64,000 nt of DNA from Ascarosepion bandense (taxonomy: Eukaryota; Mollusca; Cephalopoda; Sepiida; Sepiidae). This document shows, in pieces, positions 31,540 to 42,250 of the stretch; the first letter of the stretch is position 1; each line of letters starts with the position of its first letter. The stretch lies in assembly GCA_037127315.1 (NCBI GenBank), contig JBBBDQ010001186.1, forward strand, positions 2,485,501-2,549,500. The letters are read 5' to 3'. The position numbers and the translations under genes are program-made. The notes under the pieces were generated by a model. That model made no database searches. It was not told the DNA's origin and worked only from the letters and a program-made list of their open reading frames with translations.

Positions 31540-33560
31540 TTCATTAGGTTCGTTATGGTATTTTGAGCATTCATTATTGGTTCAAATTTGTTATTCTCAG
31601 CATTCATCGTTAGTTGCGATATGTAATTCAGAGATCCGAAAGTGAATTGGCATGGCGAAGGACGCATTCCAGAAGCTGAGTAAAGTACTAAGACACAGGA
31701 AAATTTCACTAGAAACAAAGAAGAGAGTGCTAGATTCCTATGCGATATCAGTTCCTCAATACGGCACTGAATGCTGGACAATATCATCGAAGATGAGGAA
31801 AAAACTTGAAGCAGCGGAAATGTGGTTCTACAGAAGGATGCTGCGGATATCATGGACCGAGCATGCGAGTAATGATGAAGTGCTGGAAAAAATGGCAACC
31901 AAAAGAAAATTAATACTGAGCATCAGGAAGAGACAACTGAAGTTCCTGGGACATGCAATGAGGAAGGAGGGCTTGGAGAACCTGATACTGACAGGCCAGA
32001 TAGAAGGGAAAACAGACAGAGGAAGCCAGCGGATAACATATATGAGGGGCCTGATCAGGTGGATGATGGAACGGGGGTTGCGAGGTGTAATAGGAAGAAG
32101 CATACTAAGAGCCACCAGAGATAGGGAGGCATGGAAAACCAAGATCGCCTACGTTCTGAAAGGACAGATAACATAAAACAAGAAGAAGATGGTATTCTTA
32201 CCGTTTATCATGCTGTTTATTGCGGTATTCTCAGTATTTAACGTAAGGTTATTTTTTAAGGTTATTATGGTATTTTCACCATTCATCGTTAAGTTTATTG
32301 TGGATTTTCGCCATTCGTCGTTAGGTTTATTATGGTATTCTCACCATTCATCGTTAAGTTTATTATGGTATTTTCGCCATTCATCGTTAGGTTTATTAAG
32401 GTATTCTCACCATTCATCGTTAAGTTTATTATGGCATTCTCACCATTCATCGTTAAGTTTATTACGGTATTTTCGCCATTCATCGTTAGGTTTATTATGG
32501 TATTCTCACTATTCATCGTTAAGTTTATTATGGTATTTTCGCCATTCATCGTTAGGTTTATTAAGGTATTCTCACCATTCATCGTTAAGTTTATTACAGT
32601 AGTTTCGCCATTCATCGTTAGGTTTATTACGGTATTCTCACCATTTATTGTTAAGTTTATTACAGTATTTTCGCCATTCGTCGTTAGGTTTATTATGGTA
32701 TTCTCACCATTCATCGTTAAGTTTATTATGGTATTCTCACCATTCATCGTTATGTTTATTATGGTATTCTTACCATTAATCGTTAGGTTTATTATAGTAT
32801 TCTCACCATTCATCGTTAAGTTTATTATGGTATTCTCACCATTCATCGTTATGTTTATTATGGTATTCTTACCATTAATCGTTAGGTTTATTATGGTATT
32901 CTCACCATTCATCGTTAGGTTTATTATAGTATTTTCACCATTCATCGTTAAGTACATTATGGTATTCTCATCATTCATCATGAGAATACCCTAACACATA
33001 TGGTATTCTCGGAATTTACCATTAGGTTCGTTATGGTATTCTTAGCATTCATCGTTAGGCTTATTATGATATTCTTAGTATTCATCATTAAGTTCGTTAT
33101 AATATTCGCGGAAGTCATCGTTAGGCTCGTTACGATCTTCTCAACATTCATCGTTAGTTTAATTTTACTATTTTCAGCATTAATCGTTAGGTTCATTTTG
33201 GTATTTTCAGGATTCATCGTTAGGTTCATTATGGTATTCTTAGCATTTATCATTAGCTTTAGTATAGTATACTTAAGTTCGTTATGATATTTTTAGTAGC
33301 CATCGTTAAGTTCATTTTGTTATTCTCAGCCTCCATCGTTAGGTTCATTAACGTATTTTCGGAATTTATCGTTAGGTACGTTATGATATTCTTAGCCTTC
33401 ATTATTAAGTTGTTATACTATTCTTAGAATTTACCGTTAAGTCGTTATGACATTCTTAGCCTTCATCATTTGGTTCGTTAAGATATTATCGGTAATAATT
33501 GTTAAATTCATTATTTTATTGTTAGCATTCATCGGTAGAAACACATTTCTTTTACTTTAA
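31540..33560. repeat. 33-bp minisatellite, interrupted by a LINE
   Basis: Unit GTTTATTATGGTATTCTCAC plus CATTCATCGTTAG, 33 bases. Degenerate units at 31540-31625, a LINE at 31630-32180, dense units at about 32270-32990 (some 22), then increasingly decayed units to 33530. Since 33 is divisible by three, stop-free frames of 137 and 220 codons (plus) and 228 codons (minus) arise. They translate the same repeat in different frames and are not taken as genes. Confidence 0.9.
31630..32180 (+). mobile_element. RTE-like LINE, 3' end with long open frame
   Basis: A 174-codon plus frame (31652-32176) encodes the C-terminal region: AKDAFQKLSKVLRHRKIS, YGTECWTISSKMRKKLEAAE, WFYRRMLRISWTEHASNDEV, LKFLGHAMRKEGLENLILTG, ending KGQIT. 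The tail is AAACAAGAAGAAG. It is the best preserved C-terminus of this family here and lacks the RT core. It inserted into the 33-bp array. Confidence 0.85.
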
Positions 33561-33650
33561 ATCCCTTCTTCATCTGAGTAAATTGTACAGTATTCACTTG
33601 CCATATAGTAGTTTAAAGATCATATTGCCGTCAAGCACTTTTTCTTTTGT
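33535..33650 (-). mobile_element. RTE-like LINE, short decayed fragment
   Basis: CTTCTTCATCTGAG and CAGTATTCACTTGCCATATAG match 36785-36840 and 55950-55990 (minus strand). Confidence 0.45.
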
Positions 33651-33655
33651 TTTGA

Positions 33656-33820
33656 ATGAAAGAGTTCTACATTTTAGTACATTTTAAAGAGTTTCTGGGA
33701 ACATATTTTACTACTCAATTTTGTCTTCAGGATTCTAAGTTCGATTTCCATCACCTGTTATTGCACTACTCAGTTAAACTTCTGTATCTACCTGATTCAA
33801 ATACCTTCAATATGCAGGGT
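33656..33820. other. No recognised feature
   Basis: Short plus frame without family features. Confidence 0.3.
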
Positions 33821-33823
33821 ATT

Positions 33824-34231
33824 TGTTGTGGGGTTCTCCCTTTTCATAAAGATGGACTCGTCCAGAGTATGCTTATACTACTGCTATAGAAGCGAGACTA
33901 GGATAATACAGCGTTTTCACAGAGAGTTAACCGGAGAATACGCGAGTCCAGAGAGAGATTAGCAATCAGTACACAGTAGTTCATAGTAGTTCTGTGCTCC
34001 ACTCATCGAGAAGATTATTACGCCGTACGCGTCAGCTTCCGACGTGGAAATACTCAATATACTACGGCTTCACTTCCAGAGACTTGTACATATACTTTTT
34101 ACTAACCCGTATTTCTAGACTACTAATCTTCATTCAAGTCTGTATCCTTACGTTAATACACTTATTTTCTATCTCAATTACTGGTCGTTGTTCCTTTATT
34201 TATGCGGATCCCATTCCCGGGATCCACAACA
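33824..34231 (+). mobile_element. Solo LTR (TGTTGTGG...CCACAACA)
   Basis: 408 bp from TGTTGTGGGG to GGATCCACAACA, flanked by GTATT and GTATC, a near-perfect 5-bp target duplication. The body (CCGACGTGGAAATACTC, CTACGGCTTCACTT) is shared with the truncated copy at 42012, and the ends with 39458-39861. This looks like a Ty3-type LTR left by LTR-LTR recombination; superfamily is inferred from size and target duplication only. Confidence 0.7.
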
Positions 34232-34325
34232 GTATCTCTTTTGCTGACTACCATGTATTGTCTTCTTACAGTTAATAGCTTTTTCTTCTTGATTTTTATA
34301 ACTATCTTTTCTAAGAGGCAGTATC

Positions 34326-34471
34326 TTAACCCTCTAGGGCCATTCGTATCATATTAGTGGGGGATCTGTTTATTACTTCATAACAATATAGAACTGATCC
34401 CCCACTTTATGACAAGTAGAAGCCTTAATCATATTATATTATTAACCCTCTAGGGCCATTCGTATCATATT
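34326..34471 (-). mobile_element. Hairpin unit of the dimeric SINE, alone, with 30-bp direct repeats
   Basis: 34356-34441 is the reverse complement of the SINE linker (TATGATTAAGGCTTCTACT, then AGTGGGGGATC ... GATCCCCCACT). It is flanked by identical 30-base segments (34326-34355 and 34442-34471) beginning TTAACCCTCTAGGGCC. The repeats look like a long target duplication in the end of a piggyBac-type MITE. The unit is thus either the 3' end of a SINE inserted as a 5'-truncated copy, or a mobile hairpin of its own. Confidence 0.6.
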
Positions 34472-34667
34472 TGATACAGTATGAAAACAAGCCTTGAAAG
34501 AAATATTTTCCTGAAAAATTTTTTAAGAGAAATATTTTATAAATTTCAAATGAAAGCAGTACTGACTGCTCAGTCAATGAATACCAAATGTTTCCTTATA
34601 GGGAAATACCAAATGTTTCCTTATAGGGAAATACTGTATCAAATATGATACGAATGGCCCTAGAGGG
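34446..34667. mobile_element. piggyBac-type MITE with TTAA target site
   Basis: CCCTCTAGGGCCATTCGTAT... and its exact inverse form terminal repeats of about 37 bp, flanked by TTAA (34442-34445 and 34668-34671). CCCT ends with TTAA duplication are the piggyBac signature. The interior (222 bp in all) is non-coding and has a short direct repeat (CAAATGTTTCCTTATAGGGA twice). Confidence 0.8.
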
Positions 34668-34769
34668 TTAACCTACTCTTGTTTAATCTGCAAAAACATA
34701 TCAATATAATGAAAATTCCTTTAACTTTAACTACTGATATCTCATTTATTTTGATAAGATTAGTAGATT

Positions 34770-35070
34770 TTCTAAACGCTACTTAGATGTGGCACAAGGC
34801 CAAAAATATGGGATAAGCAATGAGGATCGCACTTACTACCCAGTTGTATTAGGTTCTATCATGATAAAATTCCTAACCATTACACCATGTCGAGATATCC
34901 ATAGATAATTTTCTAAGCCGTGTTTAGATGTAATACAAGGCCGAAAATATGGGGTACTATAATAATATAATAGTAATATAAGGATTTAACTCACTGCTCA
35001 GTTGCAATAGGTTCTATCGAAGCACGCTTGCTAACCATTGGCGCCCAAATTGGGATGTAAATTGAACCAC
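34770..35070 (-). mobile_element. Two tandem tRNA-derived SINE fragments of a second family
   Basis: On the minus strand, GGTGTAATGGTTAGGAATTT and GTAAGTGCGATCCTCATTGC (34790-34895), and again ATGGTTAGCAAGCGTGCTTC with AGTGAGTTAAATCC (34980-35045), look like A and B boxes of one tRNA-type head. Both copies share TACAAGGCC / ACAAGGCCAAAAATATGGG on the plus strand. This family differs from the common SINE. Confidence 0.5.
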
Positions 35071-35074
35071 TTCG

Positions 35075-35495
35075 CTGTCTCATCCGCCATAGTTTGAACA
35101 TTTTTATCAAAGCGCTACAGTCTGTATCCAGTTTGCATATAAACAGCATTCTTATTGTGAAGGTTTTGCTTTATTATTGTTGCTTTGCTTAATCTTGTCT
35201 TGCGTATATTTTGCTTGCTTCGTATTATTTTGCTATTGTTTATTGGTAAAAGTCAATCCTGTTTGCTGAGCATTTTTGCCATTGAAACCTAAAGATAACT
35301 AACAACTCTACATTACACAACTCCATAAATACACAAATTACAAACAATAACGAGCAGAATATGTTCGTTGACAGCTAAATACTGATGCACATGAACATTT
35401 CTACAAATGTTAGAGCTTTCTTCCTTTCACGTCACACATGCTATTGCTGATAATTCCACAAATGATCACTAAAACAGAAATTATTCCCATTTTTC
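35075..35495. other. No recognised feature
   Basis: AT-rich, nothing recognised. Confidence 0.4.
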
Positions 35496-35499
35496 TTTT

Positions 35500-36056
35500 G
35501 TACTTGATTTGCCAATGTAATGTGATCGATCCCGACTTGGCAGCTCAGATACAGTCACTTTATCACCGGCGCAATGTGGCTTCCCTGTGTCTCTTCTACA
35601 AATACTTTCTCAACTTCTGCTCCGATGAACTTAGCTCACTGGTGCCCCTATATATGAATTTGCTCTAGCAACAAGATTAGCAACTAGGTCTCACCCTTTT
35701 ACTGTGAAACCAATAAAATGTAAACGCAAATTCTATTTCATCAGCTTCTTTTCTCGCACTTCCCGCCTGTGGAATTCCCTTCCTTTTACTTGCTTTCCCA
35801 ACAGCTACAATCTCCAAGAATTTAAATGTAAAGTCAAAAGTCATCTCCTATCTCACAAACCTGCATCCTCTCTCTCCCTCTCATGCTCCTTTTTCCGTCC
35901 ACTCCACTCTCATCAGTATTCTCATCCTTCTCTTACCCACTTCCTGACACCCTCTATAACCTGTTACTCTTTCTCATAACTTTACTCCTATGTAACCCCC
36001 TGCAAAACAGTGGCAGTAAAATGCCTTGCTTGGAGCGATATGATTAAAAAAAAAAA
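35500..36056 (+). mobile_element. Jockey/CR1-like LINE, 3' end
   Basis: Plus frames: CNVIDPDLAAQIQSLYHRRN, VASLCLFYKYFLNFCSDELS, then after a frameshift CKRKFYFISFFSRTSRLWNS, LPFTCFPNSYNLQEFKCKVK. The 3' UTR has CTGGAGCGATATGATT-like sequence and an A-tail at 36044-36058. Dead copy, distinct from the 21527 subfamily. Confidence 0.75.
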
Positions 36057-36194
36057 CTAAAACAGAAATTATTCCTATTTTATTTTTACTTGATTTGCCA
36101 TCCATTCACACAAACATTTTAAATTGGTTACTTGCCGGTTCCTTTCTCTTCTTTTGCTTTTAATATGTTGTATGAATTTTAAATCTCTTTGTAT

Positions 36195-36845
36195 TTCTTT
36201 ACTAACTTTGTCCATAAGAATTCAGCTCTCTCTTTCTAAGTGCATAAGTTTTCTTGTAGTTCTTATTTTTCTTAAGGGTTCCTCATTATTTACATGTTAT
36301 GTCCATGGTATTCTTTGCATTCATCAGTAGAACCACATTTCTGTTGCTTCAAGTTCCTTCTTCATCCCTGAGGAAATAGTCCAGCATTCATTGCCATATT
36401 GTTGATTAGATATTATAATTAAAAACTCTTTCCTTTGTTTTCAATAATATTTTTCTATGTCATTAATTTGCTTAGTTTCGAGAAGTATCTTTCGCTATTC
36501 TTATGAGTTATATTTTCCATCATGTTGCGACACTCCTCAGTTATATTTTTGGAACCTTTGTTTGTTATTATCTGTTCTAGAAAGTTCAACTCATTCTGAT
36601 TGTAAGTATTAGTTTTCTTGTATTAGGTTACTTAGAAAATAATGCAGGTTTTGTCATTAAATATTTTAACCGATTTGTCTAATGTAAAAATCATGCAAAC
36701 AGATAGAAATTGTATATTGTTTTAAAGATTGTTTTATATACTTTTTGTCTAAATAAGGCTATAACCACATTTCTGTTGCTTTAAGTCCTTTCTTCATCTC
36801 TGAGGATATTGTTCAGTACTCACTGCCATATAGTAGATTAGATAT
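36195..36845 (-). mobile_element. RTE-like LINE, decayed, partly duplicated
   Basis: AGGGTTCCTCATTATTTACATG, CCATGGTATTCTTTGCATTC and AGAACCACATTTCTGTTGCT follow the order of the minus-strand LINEs at 55760-55990 and 60750-60950. The segment around CTTCATCTCTGAGGATATTG recurs at 36790, so two fragments lie in line. No usable frame. Confidence 0.55.
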
Positions 36846-37436
36846 TCGTCGTCGTCGTCGTCAGTTTCATATTGTCTCCAAGAAGTTAATTTCGTCTTTG
36901 CTGATAGCTTCCTTTAGGATGATGGCGTCGATGACTAGATTCGCTTCCAACGTCCAGAATCAGGACAAAAAGCTTCCTGTTTCACACAAATCTTCTCCCA
37001 TTATCCACCCACTGTTTTACTTTGCAAAAGTTGGTTGAATGTGAAATAAAATCAGAGTAGAAGAAAGTGCCGATGGCATTAATTTCTTTAATTTCATAAC
37101 CTGTCTCTACGGAACTCATGGAATTAAACTTGTAGAATTCAGTTATGAAATTGCAACTGACTGCCGCTGACTCTGCTATAATTTCAAGTGGCACCTTCTG
37201 TAGCCTGTCCGTCATGCGTAGCTCTCACCATCCGCTAGTTCAAAGGTTGAGATCTGTTGAAATCGTCATCCGCATATTTCACCTTTTAGGTCTTTGGCGT
37301 TGGTTGCTCTTAGTCTAGAATTTCGTCTTCGAGCTTGCTCCCAAGGTTAACCCTACCAGGCGACTTAGAGTTTAGAACTTCCGACGTCAGTGGACCACGT
37401 TATCCGCTCCGTCACAACAAGGAGCAACCATCAGAG
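36846..37436 (-). mobile_element. Retroposon of unknown family with 13-bp target duplication
   Basis: The insert is flanked by GTAGATTAGATAT at 36833-36845 and 37437-37449, an exact 13-bp duplication, and interrupts the RTE-like LINE. It has a (CGA)n-type tail (minus strand; (CGT)n at 36847-36861). The 77-codon minus frame at 36982-37215 (QKVPLEIIAESAAVSCNF and onward) is not recognised. A GTGGTCCACTGACGTCGG stretch near its 5' end could be a tRNA-like A box, but this is uncertain. Confidence 0.65.
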
Positions 37437-37449
37437 GTAGATTAGATAT

Positions 37450-37570
37450 CATATTATAGTTAAGCACTTTTACATTGTTTCTAATGATATTTTCTCATGT
37501 CTGTCTTAGTTTCTGAAAAACGTCTTTCGCTATTGTGATGCGTTTTCCTCGTCACATTTTCTATAATTTG
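37450..37570 (-). mobile_element. RTE-like LINE, continuation after the insert
   Basis: CATATTATAGTTAAGCACTTTT continues the LINE at the point where 36845 stops (compare 36415-36440). Confidence 0.5.
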
Positions 37571-37574
37571 TTAC

Positions 37575-38280
37575 TACAGTCCTTAAATAAATGTTGGATT
37601 CTGTTTGATTTTAATGTCTCCAATATCTAGCCCTTTGTTGGCAGCCGTGGATTCTGTCTTCTGAACAGTCGTTTTCTTGCTTTCCTTTACTACTTTGTCT
37701 CGAGATTTTTTTATACCCAACAGATAATGTTTATGTTTAAAAGCCGGAAAGAAAAGATCGATCGACAGTGAAAACTGTATTAACTCTACTGACAAATGAC
37801 AAATATTACATGCAGCCGAGTCGAGAGAAAAATTATACAGTAACTGCAATAAAACGGATAAAGAATTAATAATTGAGAAAAAGCAAAAAAGAAAGAGCGG
37901 GAAGCCAAAAATAAGAGAAAATAGTGAAAAATACGGAATTGAAAACGATATTAAATGTCGTTCATCGGAACAGTCACGTCTTCAATGAAGCAAATCAAAT
38001 TTTTACTTTTATTTGGTTGCGTTGGTCAGTCTGGCTTTCAAAACACCAGAATGAAGCTTCTGAAATGCGTAAAACAAAATCATTTCCTGCTTTGGCTTCA
38101 TACGGACGTATCTGCTTATTGTAGTTTTATCTGGAGGCATCCAACGCCATTCGAACGTACAGCGTTCTAATGAACATCTTTCCGTTTCCAAAATGAGAGT
38201 TTATTTTTTTTTTCTTTTTGGTTACTTTGTCGGGTCAGAAAGTTTTTCATGTCAGAATCCATTTTGATCATTTGTAAATT
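37575..38280. other. No recognised gene
   Basis: Several short open frames on both strands (60-88 codons) show no family features and overlap each other. Confidence 0.4.
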
Positions 38281-38289
38281 TGCCATTCG

Positions 38290-38402
38290 TCTGTGCATTC
38301 TATACTGTTGCCATATCTAGTCGAATGCCCTTGCTCTTCATCTCGAAGTTCTCTACAAAATCTAAAGGAGGTTCTGCAAAGTAACTGATCCTGACTTATC
38401 CG
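38290..38402 (+). mobile_element. Jockey/CR1-like LINE, internal fragment
   Basis: TACTGTTGCCATATCTAGTC, AAAATCTAAAGGAGG and ACTGATCCTGACTTATCCG correspond to the YCCHIWS ... KIQRRICNV.DPDL part of the LINEs above. Cut by family F after 38402. Confidence 0.5.
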
Positions 38403-38439
38403 AAAATAGCAATGGAAAATAAACAATGAAAAAAAATAT

Positions 38440-38870
38440 TGATATTTGTCTATATTTCTGAGATTAGGTAATATTTGCACTATTTCTTATTATTCGGACT
38501 ATTGCCCTCATCTTTGTCACCATTTGTACGACATTTCGACCGTTGTACGTTCCGGCCTTCTTCAGGTGCTAGGAATTTCGAACCGAACCCTTTATTACAA
38601 TCACTCCATTCATTGCGTAGTAGTTCCTCTTCTGGTAGTCATGAGTTATCTCCCTCTAATCCCGTAAGTTACTTGTTCACCACTGCTGTAGCCTGGTATT
38701 GAACTTACAACTCTTTGGGTCAAATCAACGTCTATATCCATCGGGCCATGTGTTCTTAAGTAGACATGGTCCAGTAGATATAGACGTTATGGATATGGAG
38801 GGATTTACATAGCAACAAAGATGAGGACAATAATGTAAATACTGAAAAAATATTGCTATAACAATTATAT
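38440..38870. repeat. Family F copy with inverted halves
   Basis: The plus half (38445-38750) carries CATCTTTGTCACC, ACATTTCGACCGTTGTACG and CTTCTTCAGGTGCTAGG. The minus half (38760-38845) carries TAGATATAGACGTT and AAAGATGAGGACAATAATG. The centre is an inverted repeat: AACGTCTATATCC ... GGCCATGT against ACATGG ... AGATATAGACGTT. Confidence 0.6.
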
Positions 38871-38893
38871 TTATAAATCTTATAGCAATATTT
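38847..38893. repeat. Perfect 15-bp-arm hairpin
   Basis: AAAATATTGCTATAA and TTATAGCAATATTTT separated by about 17 bases, at the edge of family F. Confidence 0.8.
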
Positions 38894-38894
38894 T

Positions 38895-39230
38895 GTTAAA
38901 GTTGCTAAGCTCAAATGTTTAACGAGATGATAGAGGAATATCTACGAATATTTTATTGTCATAGAACTCTTAAAATTCACGGGTGTTTCTAGTAAATAAG
39001 AATTGATGGTGGTGACATTTGCAAATAAATAACACACAGTGACCAAAAGTTAAGAATACACGCCACTGAAAGAAATGTTTCAACTTAACTTTCCAGAAGA
39101 AGAGCATCGAATGTGAGAGTGAATAGGTTTCGGGTACGACAGGTGAAGGACTGAAAAATATTTTTAGGTAATCAACGTGCGAGAAGGAGCGTTTTCAAAA
39201 GCTATCAAAATTCATATTTTTTCATCTGTC
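38895..39230. other. No recognised feature
   Basis: AT-rich; nothing recognised. Confidence 0.4.
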
Positions 39231-39234
39231 TCGA

Positions 39235-40412
39235 TGTGGTGTAATGTTCATATCAGCTCGGAAAGAGAAATCGGAAAGCCGATTTCGGATTCCAGTCGAA
39301 TTCGTTTGCATTCGCATACGCACAAATACCTTGGGAAAAGTATGAATCCATCTATTCTTCCCCCAATTATGGATTAAGTAGCAGCACAGACTGGGTTCTA
39401 TAGTCTTGGTTGGTGTTGTGGACTTGAGTACGTGAGTTCGAGCCTTTGTCGCCAATTTGTTGTGGATTCCGGATGAGGAACCGCACGAAATAAAAAACAA
39501 CAAAAACATATATAGGGATAGAAAAGTAGGTTATATTGAACGTAATACACAAACTGGAACGCGGGTTAGTCAATTCAGGAATACTATTAGTAGAAATAAA
39601 TATATACAAGTCTTGAAGTGAAATAGTATGTCCGGGTAACTTATTCTAGCTGAGTGGAGCTAAGAGCTAGTCTGATCTCTGGGTAACTCGGTATCTGTCG
39701 AAACTCTCCGGTAACTGTAACGGATCTCTATGATTACTCTCCACTGTAAACCTGCAACTACAACTGAGATTCCAAATTCAACTGCTGTTCTCTATATGGC
39801 AAAATTATATGTACACACAGTTGAGTCCATTATCATATACAAAAGAGGAGATCCCACAACAGTTGGCAACCAGTCTACCACAGAAAGAAATGGCAACCTA
39901 CCTCGGGAAAATCTTCTGTCTAGTTAGTCAGATCTCGAAAGAGACATGATCGTCCAAGCGTTTAGCAAGTATGGCAATTAACTGACTGACTGAATATAAT
40001 AGTTGGAAACATAATTAAAGATTCTACTAGGTATAAAGTAAGGGATCTGTCTTTTATTGTTATGAAGAAATGAAATGATTTCCCAAAAATTAGTAAAAAT
40101 CAATATAATCAGAAACAAACACAACTAAAGATTCTGTTGAACATGAAGTGGAGTATCTGTTTTCTATTGTTATGAAATAATAAACTGATCCCTCACTAAT
40201 TACTACTTATTAATATAATAATATATAACTCATCTCTTCTCCTTCCAGCTATCGGTTGAATAGCAGGACAGATTTTGTTCTATCGCCTTGGTTGGAAACC
40301 AGTCTAACACAGAAATAAATGACAACTCACTGCAGGAATATCTTTTGCCTAGTCAAAAGAGACATGATCACCCTAGGGTGTATCACGTATGGTAATTAAC
40401 TGACTGACTGAT
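39235..40412 (+). mobile_element. Dimeric SINE, interrupted by an LTR, with two linkers
   Basis: The head is at 39235-39300 (GATGTGGTGTAATG..., GATTTCGGATTCCAG, diverged). The body to 39413 is broken by an LTR insertion (39414-39861) and resumes with GTTGGCAACCAGTCTACC. Then come two linker units (about 39997-40085 and 40115-40225) and a right headless monomer (40230-40410). Both hairpin loops are flipped (CGAAAGAGAC at 39936). Confidence 0.75.
39414..39861 (-). mobile_element. LTR plus primer-binding stub, 5-bp target duplication GTTGG
   Basis: Flanked by GTTGG at 39409-39413 and 39862-39866. On the minus strand the LTR runs from 39861 (TGTTGTGGG) to 39458 (ATCCACAACA). It is followed by AATTGGCGACAAAGGCTCGA, whose TGGCGAC looks like a primer-binding-site region, and then a second terminal CCACAACA at 39414. 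The internal coding region and nearly all of the second LTR are gone. It inserted into the SINE at 39235, giving a relative date. Confidence 0.75.
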
Positions 40413-40429
40413 ATTTCTGAGATGAGGTA

Positions 40430-40760
40430 TTGTAACCATTTACACTATTTATATTGGATAAAATCTTTGGTTGATTAATCCAAAAAGTGATTTGACCCAC
40501 AGAGTTCAGCGGGGAACCCCCCCCCCCCCCAAAAAAAAAACTGGTGCAGTTATTAAGGCGAATAAAATAAAAACTGAGATATCCAAAGGCATGGTACGTG
40601 GAATTAGAACAATCTTCCTGTGGATTAAACAAAGGGCTTGGTTCAAAATTCCAACAAATATCACCTGACGAAGTCCGGAGCGTAAAACAGCTGAAACGTC
40701 GTGAATATGACAACAAAGATGAGGACAACAGTCCGAATAATGTAAATAGTTCCATGTCTT
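40430..40760 (-). repeat. Family F copy (minus) with C/A homopolymer
   Basis: ATCACCTGACGAAGTCCGG, CTGAAACGTCGTGAATATG and AGATGAGGACAACAGTCCG match inverted 63700-63830. A run of 14 C's then 10 A's lies at 40517-40540. Confidence 0.6.
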
Positions 40761-40764
40761 TTAT

Positions 40765-41275
40765 AAGAATATGTAGCGTCAGTCAATTAAAGGGTTGCGT
40801 AAATTTGGGTATATAATTCTGAAACTAGTATTGGAACCATTCCGTAGAATTAATCAGAAATAAAGCACATTTGATACTCCTCGAAGAGATCTTAGAATAT
40901 CTTAAATTTCTTAAATTTTAATATCTTATAATTTCTTTTTAAGAAATTATAATAAAAAAAAGATCTTCATGAAAACCGGCTTTAGTGGAGGAATTTTAAG
41001 CTAATCTTTGCAGGAAGTCTAAATTAAACATTTTGAATTATGTAAATCCATTACTATTAAGTGTTGGGTTGATAGATTTTTGGTTGTTAGATATATAAAC
41101 TTCTATGTCATTCAGTGCTAAAATATGTTATACTTCAATCTATAAGAAAACATCGGTCGGGTTTATACTTGAAACTACAGGTTAAAATTGGTTGGGTGTA
41201 TGTTTTGTATATAGGCAAACGTTGACCGGGTTTATACTTCAGTCTAAAAGTAAACATTGGTCTGCTTTTGCACTT
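40765..41275. other. No recognised feature
   Basis: AT-rich. A short hairpin (TTTCTTAAATTTTAATATC region and AAGAAATTATAA) around 40910-40950. Nothing else. Confidence 0.4.
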
Positions 41276-41279
41276 TGTC

Positions 41280-42000
41280 CATACATATTTTAAATTTTAA
41301 TGCCTCGAAAACGAAACTACTCTCCTTTATCCACCATATTTTATTTCCTGCCTACCCCCAGAATGGATTAAGGTTAGTCTCCTAGAGAGCAATACACGGC
41401 GCCTCCTTGGCCTAAAACTCTCAAGTGATCTCAAATGGAATGACTACATCGAATCCATAGCTGCATTTACTGCTAAGGAGTTTGGCCCAGGAAGTTTTTC
41501 TCGTGAAAAACCGTTTTGCACATTTATAAATCTACAATTTGTCCGTACATTGAATACAGTTGCCACATCTGGTCAGGTGCTCCTGCTATTCATTTTGAGG
41601 TTCTTGATAGAATCCAAAGGCGGATCTGCAATGTAATGGATCCTAACTTGGCATACCGCCTTCAGTCACGTTCTCAACGATGTAATGTGGCTTCCCTCTG
41701 TCATTTCTACAAGTATTTCCATGGCAACAGCTCTGACGAGCTTTTTTTCCCTGGTTTCCCGACCACGTGTATTTACGCGTGCTATTAGATTGGCATCTAG
41801 GTCTCATACATTTACCGTCAAAATAAGTAAATGTAACCCTCTCTTCTACTCTAACAGTTTCTTTTCTCACACTTCCCGTTTAGGGAACTTCCTTCATCTT
41901 ACTTGCTTCCCTGATAGCTACAATCTCTAAAAGTTTAAATGCAACGTTAATTGCTATCTTCTATCTACTTGAGTCCCATCCATCTTTTATCTTTTTTTTC
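41280..42000 (+). mobile_element. Jockey/CR1-like LINE, longer C-terminal part
   Basis: Frames include FNASKTKLLSFIHHILF (41300), LGLKLSSDLKWNDYIESIAA (41420-41470), the RRICNVMDPNLAYRLQSRSQ region and SHTSRLGNFLHLTCFPDSYN. It extends further 5' than most copies, into the RT thumb region (NASKT motif), but not to the catalytic box. Frameshifts throughout. Confidence 0.75.
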
Positions 42001-42011
42001 GACATCCCTTG

Positions 42012-42250
42012 TGTTGTGGAGTCTTTCCCTTTTCCAGGATGATTGACTCGTCTAGAGTATTCATATACTCCTGCATAGAAGCAAGACGTCAGACATCGAA
42101 AGATCCGTCAGATAACGTCAGATCCGTGAGATACCGAGAGATACAGCGTTCATAGTAGCTTTAAGCTCCACTCAGCAGAATATTATTATACAGCACCCGC
42201 CAGCTTCCGACGTGGACATACTAATTCTACTACGGCTTCACTTCAGAGAC
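42012..42250 (+). mobile_element. LTR, 5' half
   Basis: TGTTGTGGAGTCTTTCCC to AGAGACCTTGTAT matches the first 250 bases of the LTR at 33824 and stops at the repeat unit starting AGTTGCAAATTG. Confidence 0.65.

Noticed and set aside
32295..32981. 228-codon open frame, Asn/Thr/Met-rich, as a novel repeat protein
   Set aside because: It is the 33-bp minisatellite read in one of several stop-free frames; the opposite strand is equally open and no start context, signal or flanking exon supports it.
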